Source: Sediminibacterium sp.
GTDB lineage: Bacteria; Bacteroidota; Bacteroidia; B-17B0; Aurantibacillaceae
Assembly: GCA_030054095.1 (NCBI GenBank)
Contig: JASGCO010000001.1
Span: 86,831 to 150,830 of the forward strand
Direction: 5' to 3'
Length of the DNA stretch: 64,000 nt
A model generated the notes under the pieces. That model saw only the letters and a program-made list of their open reading frames with translations. It was not told the origin of the DNA and ran no database searches. The first letter of the stretch is position 1; the number at the start of each line of letters is the position of its first letter. Shown here piece by piece: positions 47,591 to 59,100 of the stretch. Made by a program: the position numbers and the translations under genes.

Positions 47591-47625
47591 AAAACCCACA
47601 GGACCATTAAACTGATCCAATGGGT
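47591..47625 (-). terminator. Terminator of the RHS operon
   Basis: On the minus strand ACCCA-TT-GGATC (47625-47614) pairs with GGTCC-TG-TGGGT (47605-47594), followed by TTTTG. It separates the RHS gene from the 111-residue gene downstream. Confidence 0.7.
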
Positions 47626-47638
47626 CTTTACTATCACT

Positions 47639-48520
47639 CTAATTGTACTTGGTTATATGTAAAATCAAAGGATCCGTACTTTGGAAACGAGGCAATACTT
47701 CATTCCCCAACCCTAACTTTTTAAAGTTGTCATGAATCGCATTCTGAAACCACATCGGATTCATTTTATCTACATTGATTCCTCCTGTTAAATAAACCCG
47801 TTTCTCTTTCCCGGTTGATTTTAAAAAACCAAAAGTCATACCATTCGTTAACTCCGCTCCCCTTGGGGATTGTTTGTAATAATTATGATCTCCAATTGGG
47901 TAAGTTTCATACTTATCAATAGCCATTTCCGCTTCAGAGTCTTTCACTATGCGTTCACCGGTAAAAGCATCGTATCCCCAACTAACCACTCCAAGTTTAC
48001 CTAATTTGGCTTTACCCGTAAAATTATATCCTGCCTGAAAGGAACCAGTCCACCATCTATCATTTCCGTCTGAAACTGGCAGTACATCATTAGCTTTTGC
48101 AAGAAACACTCTATTAAATTTTAACATAAATCCTGCCACTACCTGATTTCTTCCTTCGCTGTTAAAAACAAAGCTGGTTCCATATACTATTGAATTACGG
48201 TATTCATTATCTACAGCAAACAAACTATACGAATTGAAAATATTCTGCGCTATTGGCTCTGTTTCGTCCATTCTTCCCTTCTTACTGAACCCTACTGCCA
48301 AAGCAGGTGTAAACACCACATCTATTTGCGCATCATCCTTTCCTGTTGAGCCGAGGGCTCCGCCATAATACCTGACACTTAGGTTAGTAGAAAAGTTCAA
48401 CCATCGTAAAATATTTAACTTGGCCCCTGCCGCCGCGCTATAACTCCATCCCTCATCACTTTTTTCTATTGCAAAACGTACGTTAAAATCAGTATTGGCC
48501 TTTAACCACGTCCATACTTT
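47639..48520 (-). other. Variable C-terminal tail of the RHS protein (candidate toxin domain)
   Basis: The 293 residues after the core motif TDPYG. The first half is glycine/aromatic and beta-rich (WSYSAAAGAKLNIL, FTPALAVGFSKKG). The second half has a more distinct block: WWTGSFQAGYNF, GVVSWGYDAFTGERI, GDHNYYKQSPRGAELTNGM, YLTGGINVDKMNP and WFQNAIHDNF. From memory this resembles the 'polymorphic toxin type 23' group, whose last part also has a QNxxH-type motif. I cannot confirm it without a profile search. Confidence 0.4.
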
Positions 48521-51500
48521 ATCACCATAAGGATCCGTAAAATTAATCGGATTGTCTGAATTTACCATATACGGGCTTTCTGAAGCATTAAATACCGGAT
48601 CCCTCGACCACCAGCGTCCCGAACGTGTATCCAATTCTCTGAAAAATGTACCATACATATTTTCCTGATTCATAACTTCTTTATCCCTTTCAGACCCTCC
48701 GTTATGACCAAAACGATACGTCTTACTGATAAAATTACGGTTTGGTATTGGTGCGCCAAATGAAAAATAATCTTTGGTTTCAAGTACTACCGGTTTGTAA
48801 TAATTTACCAGATTGGCAACAGTAGCGCCACTTACTTTGTAATCTGTAATAGTTGCATATATCACTCCCGCGTTTCCTCCTAACTCAAATGTCTTGGTTC
48901 CCAATTCGCGCTGAGCTGTAAGATTGGTAGGATTAGTGGCAGGGAGAAGCATATTTTTATTAATCTGTGCCGCACGTCCTGTACCTATTACATATTGTTC
49001 TTTTAAACGAAACTCTACCGTAGAGCTATTCAGTTCTTTGGTATATACTGAAACTATATTTCCATCCAGATCGTATGTGTAATAGGTGTAGCGCCATTGA
49101 TTCTGCGGTACATTAACACTGGGAGGAGAGCCCCCTAAACCTGTACCTGTGCGCGGCTTTTCAATTTTCATGATGCGTTTACCATGTGCATCATACAAAT
49201 ATTCTACATCACTCGGATAAACATACACAGAACTGATCAAACGGAAAAAAGAAGGATTCCTGTTTATCTTACGTATTTTACCAAATACTGTATATTCAAT
49301 AGAACTTATCCCTTCTGAAAGATCCTTTTGAAGTTGACCATCGGCATTATATCCATAGTTTAAAGCCGGATCCGAATCAGGAGGCAATAATGAGAATGCC
49401 GCCGCCTGATCATCTATATCGTCGTTATAGTTAGTAGCTCCAGCTAAATCATCAATTCCATAAAGTTTATTATTTATCCGTTTACCTGAGCCATTCGTTG
49501 CATAACGGTAGCGTAAAACATCCATTACCTGTGGAACATTAGATGTGGTGAATGCATCACGGTTTACATCACGTATATTACCATTCATGTCGTAGGTAAA
49601 CTGTTCTTTATAGTTAGTTGTTACAGCCGAAGCCGACCAGTAATTATTAGATGACAAATTTGCATCTTTATAAGAAAAATTTTCTTTGATTCGGTATCCC
49701 TGATCGTAAATGTAACTACGCCCCAGTACTTCCATCTGAGTTCCATCCGGCCGCTGGGCACCGTAGGTCGAATGGGCAATAATTCCATTATAAAGGTTAT
49801 AATTACGGGGATTTGCGCCTGTGTTGTATAGGTAATCTCCGAAAACATTAGTTGCAAAAAACGGATCCGCTACAAAATTACCAGAAGGTACGTTAAGAGC
49901 AGGACTAATCGCTTTATAATCATTTACAAAGTAACCATTGGTAAATGCAGAGGCATCCGTTCCAAAATGGTTATTCACATTCGTATTAACGGGATGGGCG
50001 TCTTTACCTATGTCTCGTGCTGCACTAGGGAAACTACTGTTCATCCCCTTTAGCCAACCTTGAAGCGTATATGCAAAATCCTGACCCTGCACTTGTTTAT
50101 CGCCCTGCTCAACCCGCGCTAACTGAGAATGCTTATAATAAAAATACTTGGCATCCAACTCCCATATATTCCGGTTATAAGATGAGTACACGCGTGCCAA
50201 ACGGTTATCGGCATCGTACTCAAAACGTTGGTAGTACTGATCCGGAGCTCCCGGCTGATAACTAACCTCCTTAAGAGTCCGGTCCTCCAAATTATACTTC
50301 ATTTTCATGTATTTCACTTTTTCGGAAGCAGGCACTATAGGATTATTCGACGCGTCTTTATAATTACTTTCCTGCGCAAATCCATCGACAAAACCATGTT
50401 CATCGTAGCTGTAATGCAAGCCCTGATCGTAAGCACTGCCGTACGCCTCCTGATAAGTAACGTGTACAATCTTATTTCTGAGGTTTTGCTGACCAGATAC
50501 TCCAAAAGGGTTAGGCGTAATGGTTAAGGCCACATTATCATAATACGTTTTATTAATCTGTGTCTGACTCGTTCCTGCATTCGTGTACCAGGCCTGATAG
50601 GTAGTAACAGGATCTCTGTCACGGGCTATGGCTTGTGTAAGCACTGTTGAATTGGAAAGTTCGCCCGATTCCGTAATCCGTGCCAGTACATTATCATAGC
50701 GAGTATAACCATACTTTTGCGGAGAAGCGCTGCGCTGTTTGGCTGTTTGCGAATTGACAATCTGGCTTTTGCTATTGTACCAATACATACTTAATCCGCC
50801 GTCGGGCGTTTCGTTTTCCGTTTTATTATTATACGAGTCGTACTTAGCCCTGGTTTTCATCCGGTGTGGCGGATAAAAAGGAATTGTAGATGTTCCGTTC
50901 TGATAATTTGCAACGGCAAGGAGATCCGCCTGAGCCGATATAACTTCCACACCTTCGGGAGGCACTGTTTTTACAAGATTTCCGGCCTGATCGTAATAGT
51001 ATAAGGTGTACTTAAATTCATCCAGCAAATAATCCATAATAAAACTTTCCTTACTATCGCGCGCCTGTGTTAAACAATAAGTAACAAACTCATTCCTAAA
51101 GTTATTTTCAAAATATGGTAAAGCAAAGTTTTGAAAATAAGAAACTGCCTGATTTGTTGCGTACAATAAATTATTCAGCTGACAATCGGCCAGTTGAGAT
51201 GCTTCCTGTATTTGTTGAGGACTATTTCCGGCGGGTTCAGGGCAAAGCAATACCGGAGGAACGTTATTATTCGTGAAATCCGCTATACTGCTTATACTCG
51301 CGTTGGTACAGTTACTGAGAATAGTGGTTAACTGGGCAATAGTGATAGGAGGCATTGACGTAGAACCGAGATAGTTATTAATCCCCGCCACTATATATGG
51401 ATAATGCGCAGTATTAGCAGGATCGTATCCTATGGCATTTATAAACTGGTTTATCTTTTCACAAGAACATCCTACTTCATCATATGCAGCCCGTAACATA

Positions 51501-54500
51501 CTACATACAAATGAAGGTGGGAAACTAGCTGAAGTGAGAGCGGTAAGACTGGCCGATGATGAATTACAAACGCTTCTCCAGTTTGCAATATCCGTTGCCG
51601 TATAACTGGTTGTATTATTAAAAGTGGCATTGAAAGCCGTTGCTATTGCGGCGTTACTTGCATTCGAAAGTCCCTGCTCAATAATGTAATTATTCAGGTT
51701 TGCACAGGCGCAATTAACATCCGATAATTGTGGCGGGTGTTTAACCACTACCTGACATGATCCTGATGTAAAATAATTAATCACATCTGTGAAATTGTAA
51801 AACAAAGCACCTGCAGGACCAGCTACCGCCGAGCATCCCGGGTTGCCATTATTACAACCACTGGTGCCATTCGGATTAGAGGTATTACATTCTTTCTTAC
51901 ATACCTCTATCAGATAAAACCGAATATCATTTGCCTGAGCAGGCGTTAGGTTACAGCCCGATAATTCATTCATCCAGATATCGGCAGCCTGTGTACAATT
52001 AGTATTACACTCCGTTGTCATTCCGTTACTTACCTGTGTAGTAAAAGATGCCGCTAAGACCGTCAGATTTTGCTGATAATTACATATTCCGCCTGTACTG
52101 TTTACGATGGCATCAAAAATCGGATTTTTAGGAAAGTGAATAGTAAACTGGTTGTGGGTTAACGACACAGTGGTTGGCATGGTTGCTAATGGCTTTTTAA
52201 TACTTGGCGCAGGGCATGCGTATTTTCCGTAATGATCGTATATAAACAATTGTTTTAAGAAAAGGTACTGTGAGCGGAAAAATTCCCATTTAGAAGTTGT
52301 TGCAAAAAGTCCGGGGTTCGAGGGTGTACCATCCCCATGCAACTGTTTAAAAAAGTCAATCACTGCTTGTGGTGGTGTAGAGGCGTTTGCTACCGGAATG
52401 AGGTGTATGTTATCCGGATCATCAAGTACATACCATATTGAAAAATAGCCCCCGCTTCCATTTCCAACAAATTTTTTAAGATAATTACTTAAAAAACTCA
52501 GTGAGGAACTACTGCATTTCGTTAACTCTACGGTACAGTCTCCTTCTACAAACGGATCTTGATTGACTCCCGTTGCAGTATTATAAGGACAGTAATTTGT
52601 GTTACCAGAAAGAAAATCAGCAGTACTATGTGTTGAATTATACGAAACCCCGATCGTATTAAAGTAATTATTAGCCTGAGCAGTTGTCATATTCGACTGA
52701 GTTAACATATCATCAAAGTCGTTAGAAGCAGGAATGCTAATCACAGTATATCCGGGAGTTCCTTCACGCCCACACACAATTCCACCTTCACAAAAATATT
52801 TATACGCACAATACTCAGGGTGATAAATAACCAGATGATCAGCGAAAACAGGATTCCAGTTATTTTCCACATCTGCCCAGGAGTTGATAGAAACTCCCGA
52901 TATACCACTAAACGTTGTAAAAAGCGCAGAAGATTGTGATGCCAGATTTGTGATCAGATAGTCGTACTTTTGACTTTGGTACGTTGGCGACTCAATGATT
53001 CCTTGCTGCGGATCATTTATAAATTGCATAACTGTGTTGCTAAAATATTGCCCTCCAGGACTAAAATCTTTTTTAAGTGCTTTCAGTTTAAGATCACAAT
53101 AACCGGCATCAGATACCGGATACTGCGGGTTATTACAGGTTCCTTCGCACGCGTTTATTAATGTAAGAGCTGCCGCCTGTGTAATAATGTTCTCATTATC
53201 ATCAATGTATTCCACAGCATTAGTTGTAAAGTTAAATCTGGTGTAGCGCTCCTCACAGGCCGAACGGCATCCATTACCACACGGCTCTGGTTCAATCTTA
53301 GGATAACTTAAACACGTCGGATCCAGAAGCTGGTCATTCATGTACTGACTTACAACCGCATTTAGTGAAGCCTGATTAATTTTAAGTACCTTATCCAGCT
53401 GGTAAACACCAGGATTAAACTGAACTTCAAACTCAATAAGCCCCGTAGTAACATCCGAAAATACCATAGGATTAGAGCCCGCTGGTAAAGATGGACTTGA
53501 ACTGGTGATATTTATATTAGATACCAGAAATCCATACTGATCCTTTATACTTATTTCCAAATCGTACTTACAATCTGCACATAACTGGTAAGAAGGCGGA
53601 CAATTTTTACAAAACTGGCTTGGTTGCAAATTGTATTTAAATTTATACAGTGTTGGCAACATCACCGTAAGAGGTTGACTACTGATTAACTCATTCTGAG
53701 CATTAATTGTATTGTTATCATCCAATATATCAATATTGATTGGTGAAACAGTTGGTTTATAATCTAAAGCATAAAGGTTGGAAGGCGGAGATCCGGCCAA
53801 ACAGGTAGCTACCGTTCTGCCATGGTTATCGAGATAAGAAACCATTACCTGACCGTTCTCATCCTTTACGCCTGTCTTAAAATAATTCTTCACAAACCCC
53901 GCTTCAGTACCAAATAAGCGGTTTAACTCAATCTGATTATTTGGTTTGCCATAAATAAAATTTATCTCTTTACCGGAGCCACTCTTTAATTGAACACCAA
54001 CATTTGACTGAGTTCTCACCCTGCCAGTTCCATCGGTAAGAAAGGTGGTTCTCACAAACGGATATCCTTCCGCATCCGGTGTATATAAAGGATAAATGCC
54101 CCCCGTTAATGAATTGGACGAGCTGAAGTAGTTTCCTGCTCCACTTGTTGTAGCAACAGGGTCAGGAGTGTTTATTTTAGCATCGGTATCGTAATTAACC
54201 GGATTATAATTAGGATTAAATCCATTAGATCCTATTGTGCCATAGTAGCGAATGCCATTATTTACGGTAGGAGCTGGCATAAATAGCCCAGCTTCCCGCC
54301 CTTCAAAATCAACCAAAGGCTCAGTAACAACGGCATTATCCTCTGTATAATTCATCCCTACAGATTGCCTTAAGACACTTGCACCATCAAAGTAATTTAT
54401 AATTTCACGCTTTTTACCATCTTCTGAATAAGTAGATAAATATTTCCAGTTAACGTCGGGATTTAACCCGTCAAAATTATACCTGTAGGCGGCATTAACG

Positions 54501-55426
54501 GCCGGTGCATTAGCCGCAGTTGTGCCTACACCTGTTATAAAACTCCAACGACCCTCTACTCGCGTCAGAGTGGTCGTCGCAATATCATAATTATATCCAA
54601 CGGGTCTGACTCTGTAAAGCATAATACCCCTCGGATAGGCTAACTGGATCTCATAATGATTAAATGGTACATTTATACGGGTCGCGTTCCGAAAATCAAA
54701 ATTGAAATTAGTTGTAAAAGCCGAAGATCCTGCATCTATAAATAACCATTCCACATCATAACTTTCTGCGCCCTGAACCTGACTCCATGCTATTGGTAAC
54801 TGTATTTTCGCGTTGCCTGTAGTTAACGTATTGTTAAAACCAAACTGAGTAGTTACTGCCGGAGCAACAGAAGGATTTAGAACATAATACCGTTCCGTGC
54901 GCTGAACTACATCCAGATAAATATCCTGAAAAACAGATGGAACCGAAGGCCCGCCTGGCGTAAACTGAACATTGGTTATTGTTACTTTTACCTTAGGTGC
55001 ATTCTGGTACTTTTTTAATGAAATATCAATATAGTTACCCGGCGCTGAGTGATTCATATAATTAATCGTCAGCATTTCATTAGTAATAGTGGAATAGGGC
55101 GTTGTCGTGTTTGTTATATCATACAGTTCTATATCGTAAGTAACCGTAAGCTGCCACGCCTGTCCATAATCAAATTTTTTCGAGTCATCATATCGCAGCC
55201 TGAGGATAGCTTCGTTACTTGCTATCTTAAACGTATTCTGATAGGTAAGTTGGTTCAGATTCATAAAACTGTACCATCCATCCTGAATAAAAATGGTGGA
55301 GCCTACCGCTAAAGGTTGATTACTGCCAATACTGGTTCCAGACTGAAAAGAGGCTGTACTCTCTTCTATGGCGCTAAAACCTATGTAGTTTAGAAATATG
55401 AATAAAATGACTGTTAGTTTTTTCAT
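47639..55426 (-). CDS. Giant exported RHS/YD-repeat protein with toxin-like C-terminal tail
   Basis: Protein of 2595 residues. Start at 55426 is chosen because it opens a signal peptide (MKKLTVILFIFLNYIGFSA) and lies 7 nt after the preceding gene. Layout: an N-terminal beta-rich part with fibronectin-like segments (about 20-330); a region resembling the start of other Bacteroidota RHS proteins (ASVLRQSVG..., VDFEGREAG); a Cys-rich module (about 600-1450, some 37 cysteines); YD/RHS repeats (about 1480-2260, for example YDEHGFVDGF, FEYDADNRLARV, YDMNGNIRDV, YDLDGNIVSV). Then comes the RHS core motif (RELDTRSGRWWSRDPVFNAS... NPINFTDPYGD) around 2300. The last 293 residues are a variable tail, with SWGYDAFTGER, SPRGAELTNG and FQNAIHDNF. 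Like TcC it would build a shell around its own tail. No T9SS domain. Confidence 0.88.
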   Translation of the reverse strand: MKKLTVILFIFLNYIGFSAIEESTASFQSGTSIGSNQPLAVGSTIFIQDGWYSFMNLNQLTYQNTFKIASNEAILRLRYDDSKKFDYGQAWQLTVTYDIELYDITNTTTPYSTITNEMLTINYMNHSAPGNYIDISLKKYQNAPKVKVTITNVQFTPGGPSVPSVFQDIYLDVVQRTERYYVLNPSVAPAVTTQFGFNNTLTTGNAKIQLPIAWSQVQGAESYDVEWLFIDAGSSAFTTNFNFDFRNATRINVPFNHYEIQLAYPRGIMLYRVRPVGYNYDIATTTLTRVEGRWSFITGVGTTAANAPAVNAAYRYNFDGLNPDVNWKYLSTYSEDGKKREIINYFDGASVLRQSVGMNYTEDNAVVTEPLVDFEGREAGLFMPAPTVNNGIRYYGTIGSNGFNPNYNPVNYDTDAKINTPDPVATTSGAGNYFSSSNSLTGGIYPLYTPDAEGYPFVRTTFLTDGTGRVRTQSNVGVQLKSGSGKEINFIYGKPNNQIELNRLFGTEAGFVKNYFKTGVKDENGQVMVSYLDNHGRTVATCLAGSPPSNLYALDYKPTVSPINIDILDDNNTINAQNELISSQPLTVMLPTLYKFKYNLQPSQFCKNCPPSYQLCADCKYDLEISIKDQYGFLVSNINITSSSPSLPAGSNPMVFSDVTTGLIEFEVQFNPGVYQLDKVLKINQASLNAVVSQYMNDQLLDPTCLSYPKIEPEPCGNGCRSACEERYTRFNFTTNAVEYIDDNENIITQAAALTLINACEGTCNNPQYPVSDAGYCDLKLKALKKDFSPGGQYFSNTVMQFINDPQQGIIESPTYQSQKYDYLITNLASQSSALFTTFSGISGVSINSWADVENNWNPVFADHLVIYHPEYCAYKYFCEGGIVCGREGTPGYTVISIPASNDFDDMLTQSNMTTAQANNYFNTIGVSYNSTHSTADFLSGNTNYCPYNTATGVNQDPFVEGDCTVELTKCSSSSLSFLSNYLKKFVGNGSGGYFSIWYVLDDPDNIHLIPVANASTPPQAVIDFFKQLHGDGTPSNPGLFATTSKWEFFRSQYLFLKQLFIYDHYGKYACPAPSIKKPLATMPTTVSLTHNQFTIHFPKNPIFDAIVNSTGGICNYQQNLTVLAASFTTQVSNGMTTECNTNCTQAADIWMNELSGCNLTPAQANDIRFYLIEVCKKECNTSNPNGTSGCNNGNPGCSAVAGPAGALFYNFTDVINYFTSGSCQVVVKHPPQLSDVNCACANLNNYIIEQGLSNASNAAIATAFNATFNNTTSYTATDIANWRSVCNSSSASLTALTSASFPPSFVCSMLRAAYDEVGCSCEKINQFINAIGYDPANTAHYPYIVAGINNYLGSTSMPPITIAQLTTILSNCTNASISSIADFTNNNVPPVLLCPEPAGNSPQQIQEASQLADCQLNNLLYATNQAVSYFQNFALPYFENNFRNEFVTYCLTQARDSKESFIMDYLLDEFKYTLYYYDQAGNLVKTVPPEGVEVISAQADLLAVANYQNGTSTIPFYPPHRMKTRAKYDSYNNKTENETPDGGLSMYWYNSKSQIVNSQTAKQRSASPQKYGYTRYDNVLARITESGELSNSTVLTQAIARDRDPVTTYQAWYTNAGTSQTQINKTYYDNVALTITPNPFGVSGQQNLRNKIVHVTYQEAYGSAYDQGLHYSYDEHGFVDGFAQESNYKDASNNPIVPASEKVKYMKMKYNLEDRTLKEVSYQPGAPDQYYQRFEYDADNRLARVYSSYNRNIWELDAKYFYYKHSQLARVEQGDKQVQGQDFAYTLQGWLKGMNSSFPSAARDIGKDAHPVNTNVNNHFGTDASAFTNGYFVNDYKAISPALNVPSGNFVADPFFATNVFGDYLYNTGANPRNYNLYNGIIAHSTYGAQRPDGTQMEVLGRSYIYDQGYRIKENFSYKDANLSSNNYWSASAVTTNYKEQFTYDMNGNIRDVNRDAFTTSNVPQVMDVLRYRYATNGSGKRINNKLYGIDDLAGATNYNDDIDDQAAAFSLLPPDSDPALNYGYNADGQLQKDLSEGISSIEYTVFGKIRKINRNPSFFRLISSVYVYPSDVEYLYDAHGKRIMKIEKPRTGTGLGGSPPSVNVPQNQWRYTYYTYDLDGNIVSVYTKELNSSTVEFRLKEQYVIGTGRAAQINKNMLLPATNPTNLTAQRELGTKTFELGGNAGVIYATITDYKVSGATVANLVNYYKPVVLETKDYFSFGAPIPNRNFISKTYRFGHNGGSERDKEVMNQENMYGTFFRELDTRSGRWWSRDPVFNASESPYMVNSDNPINFTDPYGDKVWTWLKANTDFNVRFAIEKSDEGWSYSAAAGAKLNILRWLNFSTNLSVRYYGGALGSTGKDDAQIDVVFTPALAVGFSKKGRMDETEPIAQNIFNSYSLFAVDNEYRNSIVYGTSFVFNSEGRNQVVAGFMLKFNRVFLAKANDVLPVSDGNDRWWTGSFQAGYNFTGKAKLGKLGVVSWGYDAFTGERIVKDSEAEMAIDKYETYPIGDHNYYKQSPRGAELTNGMTFGFLKSTGKEKRVYLTGGINVDKMNPMWFQNAIHDNFKKLGLGNEVLPRFQSTDPLILHITKYN
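51074..53611 (-). other. Cysteine-rich module inside the RHS protein
   Basis: Between FCKNC and FVTYC the encoded protein has about 37 cysteines, often in C-x2-C, C-x3-C or C-x-C pairs (LCADC, NGCRSAC, ECNTNC, NCAC, GCSC). The roughly 1150 residues after it contain none, and I saw only one before it. It is a discrete domain set in an otherwise Cys-poor protein. Confidence 0.7.
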
Positions 55427-55433
55427 ACTATTT

Positions 55434-56129
55434 TCATTTAATACGGTTATCAATTATTTTGTAATCCCTAAATCCATTGACCGGCTTAAGGGACTTTTTT
55501 GTTCCTGTAATATAACTGGAGAGGCTTACGGGCATTACTATTTTCTTACCCACCGATTGCTTTTGATAGCTAATTTTGTAATGCGTCACATATTGCGACT
55601 TAACCGAATTACGATAATAATAGGTCACATCGGTTAACAAATAATCAGACGTAAATCCTACTTCTATGCGATCGAACTCTGACTCGTCTTCCTTAAACCG
55701 GATTGCGATTCGCTTCTGTGGGGATATGGCATTCACATACTTCACCTCGTATTGATCTGCCTTTTTAAGCGTATCCATATTCAGCTTTGCAAAAAGAGAT
55801 TGCATTTCCGCGTTTAATTCCCCTGGTCCATTAATGGTACTTCCAACAATCATCAACTTCTGGCTTTTATCAACGATAACGGTTGTTTGTTTGTCTGCAT
55901 AAGACTCGATATGCATAACCGAATAATAATAGCCATTCGCTGTCTTATAATACTTACCACTATAATTTTCCGTTCGCTTGGTATTATAATTTATATCCAT
56001 CCTGAATTCAAGATGAAGATCTTCTGCATTATATACCTTGCCTAGTTTTAACAGATCTTCTATTTCACCAGCAAACATTCTGGCAAACAACAATACTAAA
56101 ACAAAACTAAAACATACTCGTTTCATCAC
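55434..56129 (-). CDS. Exported LolA-like / outer-membrane-sorting-type protein
   Basis: Periplasmic protein of 231 residues with signal peptide (MMKRVCFSFVLVLLFARMFAG). The body shows a curved-sheet strand pattern ('HLEFRMDINYNTKRTENYSGKYYKT', 'YYYSVMHIESYADKQTTVIVDKSQKLMIV', 'RIEVGFTSDYLLTDVTYYYR') that resembles the LolA/LolB/RseB fold used to bind hydrophobic ligands. No sequence motif proves it. It overlaps the 2155-residue gene upstream by 4 nt (ATGA) and ends 7 nt before the RHS gene, so it is encoded between the two giant proteins and probably works with them. Confidence 0.65.
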   Translation of the reverse strand: MMKRVCFSFVLVLLFARMFAGEIEDLLKLGKVYNAEDLHLEFRMDINYNTKRTENYSGKYYKTANGYYYSVMHIESYADKQTTVIVDKSQKLMIVGSTINGPGELNAEMQSLFAKLNMDTLKKADQYEVKYVNAISPQKRIAIRFKEDESEFDRIEVGFTSDYLLTDVTYYYRNSVKSQYVTHYKISYQKQSVGKKIVMPVSLSSYITGTKKSLKPVNGFRDYKIIDNRIK

Positions 56130-59100
56130 TGTCTTTTTAGGTTTTCCTGTAATGTTTTAATAGTTATTATTCCCTTATCGGTTTCACGTTTAACCTGTAC
56201 CAGATTTCCTGCTTCATTATAATTATAATACGTTGCAAAATTTTTATCATTAAGATCAGCCATCAAATAAAGATTAGTTGGATTATAAACAAATGTTTTT
56301 ACTTCACTGTTAAATGGCTGAATACGGATATCATCTATTGACAGGGCTGCTATTCCTGCGCCGTTTAATTTGATGGCATGCAAGGAATTTGGTGCAGGAA
56401 CAGTATTGAAACTAAACACCAAATCAAGTTTTCGCCATCCATCCACAACATCTTTTCCAAACTCTGTTGTTCCTGTGCAGTTAGCCGGGAATGTAACTGT
56501 TGGCAGCAAAGCATTACTTGTATTTTTTATCCAGGCACTCAACACATACTTTTTATTAGGGATAATATGATAATTACCACCAGTTATAGATGCTGCCGCA
56601 TTAAACTGTAGATTTGCGATTTGCAACTCCTGATTACCAAAATTTAATGAACGGTACCCTGTATGCGCATCGGTTGTATTTACATTTATAGTTCCAGCCG
56701 ATGAGTACTGTAAGGTTAAATGACCTCCCTTGATAGAAGTTCCCACAGAAGTCGCATTCTCAAAAGATTGTGCGGACAACTGATCATAAGGGCAATATTT
56801 ACCAACAGCTATGGCTACCGTTGCGTTATTGCCATACAAGGTAGAGTTATAAAGATCCAACCAGTCCTTACGTTCTGTTTCAAAGCCATAAGGAGAGTAG
56901 CCTGTAGATGTTTCCTTAAGCGTCCAGTATTTATTAGCGCCGGACACCGCTGAAATACCCCAGTTGTGGGGGTTGAAAACATTATATGTACCATCAACCG
57001 CTATATCTGTATTGGGTGTACTTTGTTTACGGTCTGTTTGATAAATATACTTTTCATGAAAACGCCATATACCAGTTTTACCAAAACGGTATGGATTTGT
57101 ATTAACAACTGATGCCAGTAAAACATCATTACCGGACACATTATATACTGCCGGATTTCCCATATCCGCATAATCGTAAGACCAATCATTTTTAAAGCGG
57201 CTTGCCTCAGCATGCAGAACCCCATCCAGACACGCCGTTATACAGCCTTCTGAGCTTTGAAGCGTTGCTGACGGCACGGATAAAGGATACGGCGGAGGTG
57301 TTTTTAACTGAAGATAAATATTGCTGCTACCCGTATGCCGGTAATCGTATAACGAGTAATTACTGATTGTAATCACCGAAGGTAATACTAAACGGCTCTT
57401 ACAACTTTGCGAAGTTCCCTTTGGTGTTATATCAAAATCAATCGCATTAGGCGTAGTCTGATAAACATACGACACATTCATTGTCCTGCCGTCCATGCAA
57501 TCAGTATATTGAAACGTACCCGTTGGTGGAGGGTTTTGAGGATAACCATTAAGATACGCATTAAAGGCAATAAAAAACGGTGATTTAACATCCATCACAG
57601 GATTAGAAAGAGAAATGATTTCTCCTGCAGAAACATGCATCAGATTTTTTGCCACAGGATCTACAATCGTCATCAGGTTATAATTAACAGGTGAATTAGA
57701 ATAAGCACTCCCCCTTTCATCTCTTAACTGAAATGTGGATGGAGGGGTAAAACCCGTAATCCAGTATTCTCTGTAATTAGTTGACACTAAACTTGAGGCA
57801 ACCGATAGCCGTACTTTATCTCCTGGTTTAAAAAACTGTGGATGCGATACATTTATATTTCCTGCTGATACATAACTAAACGAACTTGTGTTTTTATAGT
57901 ACTGAGATTTTGCTCCCATTTCCTTATAATGCCAATGTGAAGGAATATCATAGTGATACACTGGTTTCTTAAACTCGTTGGTAACGGTTGTTAACAAAGG
58001 TTTACCGCTATAGGCATCAAACATGAGGTTTGTTGTCTTTGTTTCCGCTTTATCATTACGAACAGTTGTTTCCAGCAAAATTCCCTGCTTGTAGATGGCC
58101 TTAACGTTTACAAATGTCCGGTAAGTATTATTTGAATAATTAAGAATAGGGATAATACTAAAAGCCGGAATAACCAAAAACGGAGGTACATAAATCACAT
58201 CTGTATTAGTCGCTAACCCGGCATCTATTGTAAACTGAGAATCCTGATTCATGTCCATTACAAAATCACGTTCCACTCCCATTTCCATATTTCTGTAATC
58301 ACCATCTGCAAAAAGACCCGTAACTTTATTTTCAAGTGTATTACCATTAATACTATACTTGTACTCTATTTCGTGAGTAGCCTGGGCATTTGAACTGGTA
58401 AAATCGGTGTTATGCGGATAAACTCTCACAGCCTTGGGTTTCCCATGCATATCATTAAGTACCACTTTAAACCCTTGAGATAAGCCAGCTGTTGTAAATT
58501 TCAGACGGCCAATGAAAGGAATCGTTAATCCTTTATCAAAATCGGTCTTATCCGTTTCTGCCGCCTCTTCTATAACCGGAAAATCTTTTGCTGTATAAAA
58601 TTCATTAACAGTGAGTCCTCCTGCAGACTGTTTATTGATTTCAGTACCCGCGTTTTCACGTGTAAGACTTTTAACCATTACCCGCGAGTAACCGACTCCC
58701 GGACCCGGAAAATACCCTTCGCAAACCGGTTTATCCTGATACAAGCCTCCCAAACGTGAAACAAATGTGCGGTCCGTTTTATAATCATCAATTGGCACTA
58801 TCAGCGCACTTTCTTCCTTTCCACTAGACGGTTCATTTTCGGCAACACCAGAACTTGTTCCATCGGGAAGATTGTAATAAAATTCCTGCCCGTATTCTCT
58901 TACAGCGTTTACATCCGAAACGTTCCATTGATTGTCTATACTAATACGCTTAACCCTGTGACCACCTCCGTACTTTTTCCCATCAGGAACCAATAAACGC
59001 AAGTACGATTTACGTTCATCACTGGTACTATTTCCGTCCGTTCCGTCTGCCAAACGATTACCGTATCCCATTAATATACAATAGCGGTTATAACTTGTTA

